Counted from the stretch's first letter, positions 7,160-14,247 are shown. The stretch is 14,368 bases of DNA from Oscillospiraceae bacterium (GCA_029012165.1 JAQXLO010000159.1:1-14368); one strand, 5' to 3'. Program-made: numbers and translations. The notes: generated by a model not told the origin, from the letters alone.

Positions 7160-7273
7160 ATGGATTGGAAACAGATCTTCGGAATCCTTCTCAACGCACT
7201 GCAGGCAGTTCCCGAGGGCGTCAAGAATTCCTTCTTTGCCTTCGTGGAGATGCTGCGTAATCTCTTCCGCTGA
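7160..7273 (+). CDS. 37-residue amphipathic small protein (unrecognised)
   Basis: ATG at 7160 is preceded by AAAGGAG (7146-7152) seven bases upstream, a strong site, and the frame runs 37 codons to a TGA. The peptide begins MDWKQIFGILLNAL and ends FFAFVEMLRNLFR: two short hydrophobic/amphipathic segments around a central PEG turn, with no signal peptidase site and no cysteine. Its last 12 residues align without gaps with WVVVSFFKNLFR near the end of the giant protein encoded upstream (five identical, most others conservative), although codons differ. It follows that gene by 262 bases on the same strand and ends flush against the convergent kinase gene: TGATCA (7271-7276) supplies both stop codons. 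It could be a signal peptide precursor for the kinase, a modulin-like membrane-active peptide, or a partner of the giant protein's tail. No family is recognised. Confidence 0.65.
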   Translation: MDWKQIFGILLNALQAVPEGVKNSFFAFVEMLRNLFR

Positions 7274-8596
7274 TCAGCGGTAACGCAGCTCAATGTCCAG
7301 CGTAAACAGTCCCTCATCCGAGATGCTCGGATGCATGGAGCCGTCGTATTTTTCGGCGGCTTTTTTGATGTTTAAAAGTCCGAAACCATGGGATATTTTG
7401 TCCGCCTTGGTGGTTTCGATGGCACCGTCGTGGATGTGTACACTTTGGCAGATGGGATTGCAGATGCGCAGGTACACCCGGTTCTCCTCCTGCTTCGAGG
7501 CAACGGTGATGGTACAGCCGCCTATTTTTTTGCACGCCTCGATGGCGTTGTCCAATGCGTTGGAGACCATGGCGCACAGGTCCACGTTTTCGATGCCGTG
7601 CTGCGGAAAAGCGCCGTCCCACTGAATGGTGATGCCGCTGGCGGATGCCTTGGACTGCTTGTCGCTCAAAATGGCGTCCAGCAAAAAATTGCCGCTGTAA
7701 AATTCCTGTCTGGTGGCGGAGAGATCTCCGTCCAGCGACTGCATAAATTCCAGCGCTTCCGCCGTTTTGCCGTCCTGCACAAGATCCCGGATGCACTGCA
7801 TATAGTTCAGGCAGTCGTGGCGGAAGGCGTGCATATCCCGGTTGCGCTTTTGCATTTCTTCGTAAAAGCGCACCTGCGCATCCAGCTGGTTTTTAACAAA
7901 ATTCCCGAAATACCGGGAGCGGATCAGGTGGTGAAGAACGTAGGGTATGGCGGTGAAAAAGATGACGGTGAACAAAATCAAAAGCGTGGCGGTCAGCCGA
8001 ACGTCTACACGCAGTGCCGGCGGGGCAAACAGCAGCCAGATCAGCACAAAGTAGGACAAAAACAGTCCCGAGCACAGCAGAAAGACCGGCGTCGTGATGA
8101 ATGCCGCCCAGTTGCTAACGGCGTGCTTTGCGGTGCGCACGCACCAGAGTGCCGCCAACACGCACAAAACCGCACGAAACAGAATGTCGATGCGCAGGCT
8201 CGCAGCATACATCTCGATGTCGGCCAGATCGAAGTCAACGGGGTATTTCAGCAGCACCGCCAGATAGCTGAGCCCTGAGGAGACGATGCGGCAGGCGAGG
8301 GTAACGGCATAGCACTTCAGGTCGATCTTGCGGTACAGCAGGGTGATAAACAGGTAGTGCGGCAGAACCGTGAGCAGATACGACAGCACGGAAACGGTGA
8401 AGGAATCCCCCAGCGTGTCCACATACAGGGCGATGCAGTTCACCGCCCAAACGCCGCAGCCGATGAAGAGAAAATTGCGTTTTTTTCTGTAGGGCGGAAT
8501 TTTCCAAACGGCGTAGATGCACAGTGCGCACAGCAGCAACAGCAGGGCATCGTTGAAAAAGCCGAAGATGGCGCGCAGCAGAAGAGAGTCCTCCAT
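7274..8596 (-). CDS. AgrC/VirS-type GHKL sensor histidine kinase
   Basis: A 440-residue membrane kinase. About seven hydrophobic helices (roughly 9-31, 41-59, 67-88, 95-116, 137-153, 165-190, 203-223) form the sensor, as in peptide-sensing kinases of the HPK10 class. A coiled dimerisation helix follows (about 232-290) with the phospho-acceptor motif FRHDCLNYM, H260. The C-terminal GHKL ATPase (HATPase_c_5 type) shows the N-box NALDNAIEA (N346, N350) and the glycine box GFGLLNI (G404, G406). It should autophosphorylate on H260 and pass phosphate to D55 of the adjacent regulator. The ATG at 8594-8596 has AGGAGG four to five bases ahead, overlapping the regulator's stop codon, so the pair is translationally linked. 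No agrB/agrD or ABC exporter for a peptide lies in the window; the signal is unknown. Its stop codon is shared palindromically with the small gene at 7160. Confidence 0.92.
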   Translation of the reverse strand: MEDSLLLRAIFGFFNDALLLLLCALCIYAVWKIPPYRKKRNFLFIGCGVWAVNCIALYVDTLGDSFTVSVLSYLLTVLPHYLFITLLYRKIDLKCYAVTLACRIVSSGLSYLAVLLKYPVDFDLADIEMYAASLRIDILFRAVLCVLAALWCVRTAKHAVSNWAAFITTPVFLLCSGLFLSYFVLIWLLFAPPALRVDVRLTATLLILFTVIFFTAIPYVLHHLIRSRYFGNFVKNQLDAQVRFYEEMQKRNRDMHAFRHDCLNYMQCIRDLVQDGKTAEALEFMQSLDGDLSATRQEFYSGNFLLDAILSDKQSKASASGITIQWDGAFPQHGIENVDLCAMVSNALDNAIEACKKIGGCTITVASKQEENRVYLRICNPICQSVHIHDGAIETTKADKISHGFGLLNIKKAAEKYDGSMHPSISDEGLFTLDIELRYR

Positions 8597-8605
8597 GGCG
8601 TCCTC

Positions 8606-9310
8606 CTATCCTTTGAAATTCCAGATGTAGTCATTGCGCTTCTTTCTGTATTCCGAAATCTGGCGCTTGCTGATGGGGATCTTTTCCCCGTTTTTCATGG
8701 TGATGGTCTTGCCGTCGTCTCGATCAACAAACGCAAAGTTGACGATATAGGAACGGTGCGGACGGAAGAATATATCGGACGGCATGAATTTCTCGATGTC
8801 CGAGAGCAGATACGGGTACTCCCGTGTGTCGTGCACCAGACGGATGAGCACGCTTTTTTTGCACGCTTCGATATAGAGGATCTCCTTGGTGGAGAGGATG
8901 TCGTTGCTGCCGTCCCGGCGCAGACACAGCCGTGCAAACATGGCCGAGGAACGGAACAGGCTGTCCAGCGCATCGTAGAGCTTTTCCTTTTCGACAGGCT
9001 TCACGAGAAAGCGAAAGGCACGCACACCGAACGCATCGTAGACGATCTCCCGGTAAGCGGTCAGAAAGATGATCGCCGCATGGCTCTGCTTTTCACCCCG
9101 CAGTCTGCGTGCGGTTTCCAAGCCGTCGATGCCGTCCATCTGGTAGTCGAGAAAATACAGATCGTACTTTTCATCGGTGTGCAGAAGCGATTCGCCGCTC
9201 AGGAATCTGTCACATTGCAGCTCGCAGTTGTTTTCAAAAGCATAGTCCCGAATCAGTTCGCACAGCGCCTGGATACAGACGGGTTCATCATCGCAGATCG
9301 CAATTCGCAT
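8606..9310 (-). CDS. LytTR-family response regulator
   Basis: A 234-residue regulator of the AgrA/ComE/VirR class. The receiver domain (about 1-120) has the acidic pair D7-D8, phospho-acceptor D55 in YFLDYQMDG, T84 in IFLTAY and K104 in FLVKPV, all needed for phosphorylation-driven activation. The LytTR DNA-binding domain (about 130-230) includes FRPHRSYIVN and the late KNGEKIPISKR strand typical of the fold. ATG 9308-9310 is chosen for GGGAGG seven bases ahead. It is the first gene of the operon, nine bases before the kinase gene. LytTR proteins bind two 9-bp direct repeats about 21 bases apart; exactly such pairs occur at 9415-9448, next to its own promoter, and at 1310-1343. An activator role is inferred from site position. 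Confidence 0.93.
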   Translation of the reverse strand: MRIAICDDEPVCIQALCELIRDYAFENNCELQCDRFLSGESLLHTDEKYDLYFLDYQMDGIDGLETARRLRGEKQSHAAIIFLTAYREIVYDAFGVRAFRFLVKPVEKEKLYDALDSLFRSSAMFARLCLRRDGSNDILSTKEILYIEACKKSVLIRLVHDTREYPYLLSDIEKFMPSDIFFRPHRSYIVNFAFVDRDDGKTITMKNGEKIPISKRQISEYRKKRNDYIWNFKG

Positions 9311-9340
9311 AGAAACGCCTCCCGTTATCGTTTAGGCCAT

Positions 9341-9357
9341 GCCGCACAAATTGCGGC
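9341..9357. repeat. GCCGCA/TGCGGC hairpin in the regulator leader
   Basis: A perfect 6-bp dyad with a 5-base loop. The wider block 9335-9364 matches, in inverted orientation, 938-965 in the hairpin-rich intergenic stretch with scattered differences. If the minus-strand promoter at 9375-9403 is right, this hairpin sits near the 5' end of the regulator-kinase mRNA and may affect its stability. Confidence 0.4.
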
Positions 9358-9374
9358 GCACACCCTATGGGAAT

Positions 9375-9403
9375 ATTTTACCATAGACGGTATGCCGTTT
9401 CAA
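9375..9403 (-). promoter_or_regulatory. Promoter of the LytTR-GHKL operon
   Basis: On the minus strand: TTGAAA (9398-9403), 17 bases, TAAAAT (9375-9380) preceded by TGG, an extended -10. The inferred start near 9368 gives a leader of about 58 bases. The predicted LytTR repeats begin 12 bases upstream of the -35, so self-regulation is possible. Confidence 0.65.
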
Positions 9404-9414
9404 TAGCCGGAACG

Positions 9415-9448
9415 TCCGTTCGTTCCGCATTTGCGCCCGTTCATTCCG
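9415..9448 (+). promoter_or_regulatory. Paired direct repeat, predicted LytTR regulator binding site (copy 2)
   Basis: CCGTTCGTTCCG (9416-9427) and CCGTTCATTCCG (9437-9448) are identical to the two repeats at 1311-1343, in the same order and with the same 21-base period; the spacers differ. TCCGTTCGT (9415-9423) fits the LytTR consensus fully. Weaker similarity continues for some 20 bases beyond the second repeat in both copies. The site lies between the divergent promoters of the regulator operon and the SH3 protein: 12 bases from the former's -35 and 45 bases from the latter's. Confidence 0.65.
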
Positions 9449-9473
9449 ATGGGCGGGCTTTTGCGGCACTTTG

Positions 9474-9493
9474 CCGAAAAAACGATTTTTCGG
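9474..9493. promoter_or_regulatory. 8-bp palindrome abutting the -35 of the SH3 gene
   Basis: CCGAAAAA (9474-9481) and TTTTTCGG (9486-9493) with loop ACGA end one base before the -35 box. It may be an operator or a spacer hairpin; no protein is assigned. Confidence 0.4.
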
Positions 9494-9522
9494 TTGCAAA
9501 AATAGAATGCGAATGCTATTAT
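9494..9522 (+). promoter_or_regulatory. Promoter of the zinc-ribbon/SH3 membrane protein gene
   Basis: TTGCAA (9494-9499), 17 bases, TATTAT (9517-9522) preceded by TGC, an extended -10. The inferred start near 9529 rules out upstream in-frame start codons (TTG 9471, ATG 9507 and 9513) and supports ATG 9567. Confidence 0.7.
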
Positions 9523-9566
9523 GTATGTGTGATTCTTATTTTTATCGGAAGGACGAGAGAACCACC

Positions 9567-11363
9567 ATGCAAAACTATCAGTGCCCGAACTGCGGCGAAA
9601 TTTTGCAGGCAAGCGCAAATTCTGTCATATGCTGCCCCGCCTGCGGCACCACTTTGGCCACGCCCTCGGAAAGTTTGCCTGCGGATGTTCCGCAAGAGGG
9701 CGAAAAACAGACCGCCTCCCGCAAGCCGGGTCGAACAAAAGTCGTGGCGCTCGTTCTGCTGGCAGTCCTGCTTTTGGGCGGCGGGACGATCTTTGCGCTG
9801 TGGCAGTGCGGCGTTTTCCCTGCAAAAAAAGAAACTGCAGCCGTCTCCGAGGAAAACAAAGACAAAACCGCAGACGTTATCGAAAAAGAATTCAGGGAGT
9901 TCTATGCCCTGTACCAGCAGTGGTTTAACCTGAATTACATATTCGATCATATGCAGGACACCACAAACGCTGCAAGCCGTATTTCCGAAGAAGAAGGAGT
10001 CTGTGTCGAATATACACTTTATAAAATGGGTAAAGACAACATACACTCCCTGCAGGACTTGAAGCAGGCGTTTATGCCCTACTGCACAGAGGAATACTAT
10101 GACGATTTTGCGTATTTAACTCACCCCGTTGAGGAGACCAACTTCCCGGTACACTATATCGAAAAAGATGGAGATCTTTATTTAGAAACGCTTCCCACGG
10201 GTTGGGAGCCTGTAGAACCGTTTCCGGAAACGATGGTTGTAAAGAGAATTGATGACAAACGGTACACGGTTACCGTTGAAGCTAATTCCTACAGCGGTCC
10301 GATAGAGTATTCTGTGGAAATCGTCTGGACAAGCCAAAAGCAGTCGGACGGCACGTGGAAATTCTGTGCGGAAAATATGGAAGAGTTGGGCGCAAAGAAA
10401 GTAGTGCGAGCCGTACACGGTAACAGCGTTTCAGTATATAAAAACCCTGACCAAAACAGCACCGTCACTATGACGATTGCCAATGGAACACAGGTGATTG
10501 AGAAAAAGGGAGAAGGAGATTGGGCGGAGATTCAAGATAAGGAGAAAGAATTTACCGGCTGGGTCTTGCAGGAGAATTTGCTGTATCTTTACGAGGTCGA
10601 AGAAGAATCCGAAGCGGCTCATGAGACAGAGAATACATCGGAAAAAAGTGACGACTGGCGCACGGCATACAGTGCATATCTGCATAAGGCTTTGCAGGAC
10701 GGAACCTATACGTCCTCTGCCTACTTCCGGCTGTGCTACATTACCGGGGACGATATCCCGGAGCTTGTCGTGGCGGAGGGCAGCGGACACATTTCAGCGG
10801 TGAATATCTTTACCTGTCGAGGCACAGAGGTGGTTCAGCTGGACGAGAGCCACGGCGGATACGGTTCGCTCTATTACAGCCCCTATGAAAATGTACTGGT
10901 ACTGCACAACTACATCAACGGCGATCCCCGCACCTACACCACCGTTGCGGATGTCGGCGCCGAGGAGGGGAAATGGCAGTGCGCGTGGTACGAGGATGAG
11001 GACACCTGCTGGGAAGTGAACGGCGTGGAAGTGTCGCAAAGTGTGTTCGAGGAAGCCTATCAAGAGAACGTGCCGCAGGTGCTCGGCGCTTTCGATGGAG
11101 AAATTGCCTCCCCGCTCACCGAGGAGAACATCGACAGCGAAATGCGTGTGCCGCAGGAAGTCGGCTTCTATCTTGTCAACACGAAAAAAGATGACCTGCG
11201 TGTGCGGTACACACCGAGCGCAGAAACGGAGGATTCGGTGGTCGGCTTTCTCCCCAAGGGTACACGGGTGTATGTGTCTGCGTGCCAGGGCGACTGGGCA
11301 TTTGTCCGTGTGGGCGATGTGAGCGGATGGGTCGCCAAAAGCTTTTTGCAGCGCATCTCCTGA
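9567..11363 (+). CDS. Membrane-anchored zinc-ribbon protein with two SH3-like domains
   Basis: A 598-residue protein. Residues 4-30 are a zinc ribbon (C6-x-x-C9 ... C23-x-x-C26) that should lie in the cytoplasm; residues about 58-80 are one transmembrane helix; the rest is extracellular. About 100-280 is an alpha/beta region weakly recalling NTF2-like or IseA-type endopeptidase-inhibitor folds (uncertain). Two bacterial SH3 domains follow, about 283-342 (ending GWVLQENL) and 535-598 (ending GWVAKSFL), which in this family bind peptidoglycan. Between them, about 363-510, is a domain with the ITGDDIPELVV motif seen in clostridial VCBS/EF-hand-like lipoproteins. The start is chosen from the promoter at 9494-9522 and a GGAAGGA purine run at 9547-9553; the open frame upstream of it contains promoter elements. 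It is divergent from the LytTR operon and shares its candidate operator, suggesting a wall-stress or surface output of that system. Confidence 0.82.
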   Translation: MQNYQCPNCGEILQASANSVICCPACGTTLATPSESLPADVPQEGEKQTASRKPGRTKVVALVLLAVLLLGGGTIFALWQCGVFPAKKETAAVSEENKDKTADVIEKEFREFYALYQQWFNLNYIFDHMQDTTNAASRISEEEGVCVEYTLYKMGKDNIHSLQDLKQAFMPYCTEEYYDDFAYLTHPVEETNFPVHYIEKDGDLYLETLPTGWEPVEPFPETMVVKRIDDKRYTVTVEANSYSGPIEYSVEIVWTSQKQSDGTWKFCAENMEELGAKKVVRAVHGNSVSVYKNPDQNSTVTMTIANGTQVIEKKGEGDWAEIQDKEKEFTGWVLQENLLYLYEVEEESEAAHETENTSEKSDDWRTAYSAYLHKALQDGTYTSSAYFRLCYITGDDIPELVVAEGSGHISAVNIFTCRGTEVVQLDESHGGYGSLYYSPYENVLVLHNYINGDPRTYTTVADVGAEEGKWQCAWYEDEDTCWEVNGVEVSQSVFEEAYQENVPQVLGAFDGEIASPLTEENIDSEMRVPQEVGFYLVNTKKDDLRVRYTPSAETEDSVVGFLPKGTRVYVSACQGDWAFVRVGDVSGWVAKSFLQRIS

Positions 11364-11457
11364 GAACAGTTTGGAAAAGACGGCAGTTTCCCGTACAAAC
11401 AGGGCATAGTGTACAAAACCTTTTTAGAACATGGCGGCAATTTTTTTCAAAAAAGTA

Positions 11458-11486
11458 TGGAAATCCATAGAATAATCTGTTATAAT
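11458..11486 (+). promoter_or_regulatory. Promoter of ppdK
   Basis: TGGAAA (11458-11463), 17 bases, a perfect TATAAT (11481-11486) preceded by TGT (extended -10). The leader of about 80 bases contains TGAGCG/CGCTCA arms (11493-11498, 11517-11522) that could form a small hairpin; no known riboswitch is recognised. A GGAGG ribosome site (11559-11563) lies eight bases before the ATG. No clear intrinsic terminator for the preceding SH3 gene is visible in 11364-11457. Confidence 0.75.
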
Positions 11487-11571
11487 ACGGTGTGAGCGTG
11501 ATATTTGCGGTATTTTCGCTCAGTCAAAATCGTTTAAAAGCAAAATCTATAAAAACACGGAGGTTATCCCA

Positions 11572-14196
11572 ATGGCAAAGAAGTATGTCTACCTGTTCAG
11601 CGAGGGCAACGCCAATATGCGTGAGCTCCTCGGCGGCAAGGGCGCCAACCTTGCCGAAATGACCAACATCGGTCTGCCGGTGCCCCAGGGCTTCACCATC
11701 ACCACCGAAGCCTGTACCGCTTACTACGATGACGGCCGCAAGATCAACGATGAGATCATGGCGCAGATCGACGAGTACATCGTTAAGATGGAAGGCATCA
11801 CCGGCAAAAAGTTCGGCGATGCGGAAAATCCGCTTCTCGTTTCCGTCCGCTCCGGCGCCCGTGCATCCATGCCCGGCATGATGGACACCATCCTCAACCT
11901 CGGCCTCAATGAGACGGTCGTGGACGTTATGGCAAAGAAGTCCAACAATCCCCGTTGGGCTTGGGACTGCTACAGAAGATTCATCCAGATGTATTCCGAC
12001 GTCGTTATGGAAGTCGGCAAGAAATACTTCGAGCAGCTCATCGACAAGATGAAGGAAGAAAGAGGCGTCAAGCAGGACGTCGAGCTGACTGCGGACGACC
12101 TGAAGGAGCTTGCCTCCCAGTTCAAGGCCGAGTACAAGGCCAAGATCGGCAAGGACTTCCCCGCCGATCCCAAGGAACAGCTCAAGGGCGCTATCGAAGC
12201 CGTGTTCCGTTCCTGGGACAACCCCCGTGCAAACGTATATCGCCGTGACAACGACATTCCCTACAGCTGGGGTACCGCTGTCAACGTACAGATGATGGCG
12301 TTCGGCAACATGGGCGACGACTGCGGCACCGGTGTTGCGTTCACCCGTGACCCCGCCACCGGCGAAAAGGGTCTGATGGGCGAGTTCCTGACCAACGCGC
12401 AGGGCGAAGACGTGGTTGCCGGCGTCCGTACTCCCATGCCCATCGCACAGATGGCGGAGAAGTTCCCGGAAGCTTACGCACAGTTCACCAAGGTTTGCGC
12501 CATCCTGGAAGATCACTACCGTGATATGCAGGATATGGAGTTCACCGTGGAAAAGGGTCAGCTGTATATGCTTCAGACCCGTAACGGCAAGAGAACCGCA
12601 AAAGCCGCTCTCAAGATTGCCTGCGACCTCGTGGACGAAGGCATGATCGACGAGAAGAAGGCTGTCGCTATGATTGATCCCCGTAACCTCGACACCCTGC
12701 TGCATCCCCAGTTCGACGCCAAGGCACTCAAGGCGGCAACACCCGCTGGCAAGGGTCTGGGTGCATCTCCCGGCGCCGCTTGCGGCAAGGTCGTCTTCAC
12801 CGCTGAGGATGCCGAGGCTTGGAACGCCAGAGGCGAAAAGGTCGTTCTTGTCCGTCTCGAGACCTCTCCCGAGGACATCACCGGCATGAAGGCTTCTCAG
12901 GGCATCCTGACCGTCCGTGGCGGCATGACCTCCCACGCAGCCGTTGTTGCTCGTGGTATGGGTACCTGCTGTGTTTCCGGCTGCGGAGACATCAAGATGG
13001 ACGAGGAAAAAAAGCAGTTTGAACTCGCCGGCAAGGTTTACCACGAGGGCGACTACATTTCCATCGACGGTTCCACCGGCAACATCTATGACGGCATCAT
13101 CCCCACCGTGGACGCCGAGATCGCAGGCGAATTCGGCAGAATCATGGAGTGGGCGGACAAGTACAGAACCCTCAAGGTTCGTACCAATGCCGATACACCC
13201 GCAGACGCAAAGAAGGCTCGTGAGCTTGGCGCAGAAGGCATCGGCCTTTGCCGTACCGAGCATATGTTCTTCGAGGCAGAGAGAATCGCCGCTTTCCGTG
13301 AGATGATCTGTGCCGACACCGTCGAAGAGAGAGAAACCGCTCTGAACAAGATTCTGCCCTATCAGCAGGGTGACTTCGAGAAACTGTACGAGGCGCTCGA
13401 GGGCTGCCCCGTCTGCATCCGTTTCCTTGATCCGCCCCTGCACGAGTTCGTGCCCACCGAGGAGGCCGACATCAAGGCGCTGGCAGAAGCACAGGGCAAG
13501 AGCGTTGCAGACATCAAGAATATCATCGCTTCTCTGCATGAGTTCAACCCCATGATGGGTCACAGAGGCTGCCGTCTGACCGTCACCTATCCCGAAATCG
13601 CAAAGATGCAGACCAAGGCTGTCATCCGTGCCGCGATCACCACCAAGAAGAATCATCCCGACTGGAACATCGTTCCCGAAATCATGATTCCGCTGGTTGG
13701 CGAAGTCAAGGAGCTCAAGTTCGTTAAGGACATCGTTGTGGCTACCGCCGATGCGGAAATCGCCGCCGCCGGCATCGACCTCAAGTACGAAGTCGGTACC
13801 ATGATCGAAATCCCGAGAGCCGCTCTGACTGCGGACGATATTGCCAAGGAAGCTGAGTTCTTCTGCTTCGGCACCAACGACCTTACCCAGATGACGTTCG
13901 GCTTCAGCCGTGACGACGCCGGTAAGTTCCTCGGCGCATACTATGATCAGAAGATTTACGAGAACGATCCGTTTGCCAAGCTTGACCAGACCGGCGTCGG
14001 CAAGCTCATGGAGATGGCTGTTGCTCTCGGTAAGAAGGAGCGCCCGTCCATCCACTGCGGTATCTGCGGTGAGCACGGCGGCGACCCCGTTTCCGTTGAG
14101 TTCTGCCACAAGATCGGCCTCGACTACGTTTCCTGCTCTCCCTTCCGTGTTCCGATTGCCCGCCTCGCCGCCGCTCAGGCTGCTATCAAGGGCTAA
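11572..14196 (+). CDS. ppdK: Pyruvate, phosphate dikinase
   Basis: An 874-residue cytosolic enzyme interconverting pyruvate + ATP + phosphate and PEP + AMP + pyrophosphate; in anaerobes it often runs in glycolysis with pyrophosphate recovery. The length is the usual bacterial one. The nucleotide-binding N-terminal domain begins with GGKGANLAEM and includes the SVRSGARASMPGMMDT loop. The phosphohistidine domain has GGMTSHAAVVARG with catalytic H455 and neighbouring T453. The C-terminal PEP/pyruvate barrel has GLCRTEHMFF (R561), CIRFLDPPLHE (R617), E746, FGTNDLTQM (N769) and HCGICGEHGG (C832). By recalled numbering of the Clostridium symbiosum enzyme (H455, R561, R617, E745, N768, C831), the first three coincide and the last three are shifted by one. 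Codon usage is strongly biased to C-ending codons, as expected for a highly expressed gene. It is monocistronic: own promoter, tandem TAATAG stops and a strong terminator. Confidence 0.98.
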   Translation: MAKKYVYLFSEGNANMRELLGGKGANLAEMTNIGLPVPQGFTITTEACTAYYDDGRKINDEIMAQIDEYIVKMEGITGKKFGDAENPLLVSVRSGARASMPGMMDTILNLGLNETVVDVMAKKSNNPRWAWDCYRRFIQMYSDVVMEVGKKYFEQLIDKMKEERGVKQDVELTADDLKELASQFKAEYKAKIGKDFPADPKEQLKGAIEAVFRSWDNPRANVYRRDNDIPYSWGTAVNVQMMAFGNMGDDCGTGVAFTRDPATGEKGLMGEFLTNAQGEDVVAGVRTPMPIAQMAEKFPEAYAQFTKVCAILEDHYRDMQDMEFTVEKGQLYMLQTRNGKRTAKAALKIACDLVDEGMIDEKKAVAMIDPRNLDTLLHPQFDAKALKAATPAGKGLGASPGAACGKVVFTAEDAEAWNARGEKVVLVRLETSPEDITGMKASQGILTVRGGMTSHAAVVARGMGTCCVSGCGDIKMDEEKKQFELAGKVYHEGDYISIDGSTGNIYDGIIPTVDAEIAGEFGRIMEWADKYRTLKVRTNADTPADAKKARELGAEGIGLCRTEHMFFEAERIAAFREMICADTVEERETALNKILPYQQGDFEKLYEALEGCPVCIRFLDPPLHEFVPTEEADIKALAEAQGKSVADIKNIIASLHEFNPMMGHRGCRLTVTYPEIAKMQTKAVIRAAITTKKNHPDWNIVPEIMIPLVGEVKELKFVKDIVVATADAEIAAAGIDLKYEVGTMIEIPRAALTADDIAKEAEFFCFGTNDLTQMTFGFSRDDAGKFLGAYYDQKIYENDPFAKLDQTGVGKLMEMAVALGKKERPSIHCGICGEHGGDPVSVEFCHKIGLDYVSCSPFRVPIARLAAAQAAIKG

Positions 14197-14213
14197 TAGC
14201 TAACCCAATAACG

Positions 14214-14247
14214 AATCCCCACCGAGCATTCGGTGGGGATTGTTTTT
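14214..14247 (+). terminator. Intrinsic terminator of ppdK
   Basis: AATCCCCACCGA (14214-14225) and TCGGTGGGGATT (14230-14241) form a perfect 12-bp stem with loop GCAT, followed by GTTTTT. It begins 18 bases after the stop codon. Confidence 0.93.

Noticed and set aside
7160..7273. Calling the 37-residue peptide an AgrD
   Set aside because: There is no cysteine or serine in an AgrD-like core followed by an acidic tail, and no agrB nearby; only its location is suggestive.
9471..9566. TTG/ATG starts upstream of 9567 for the SH3 protein
   Set aside because: These codons lie in or before the promoter at 9494-9522 and would not be on the mRNA; the zinc ribbon begins right after ATG 9567.
11524..14109. 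861-codon open frame on the minus strand opposite ppdK
   Set aside because: It is the mirror of a highly biased, C-ending-codon gene; its translation resembles no protein and is rich in H, L, G and V as expected for an antisense shadow.
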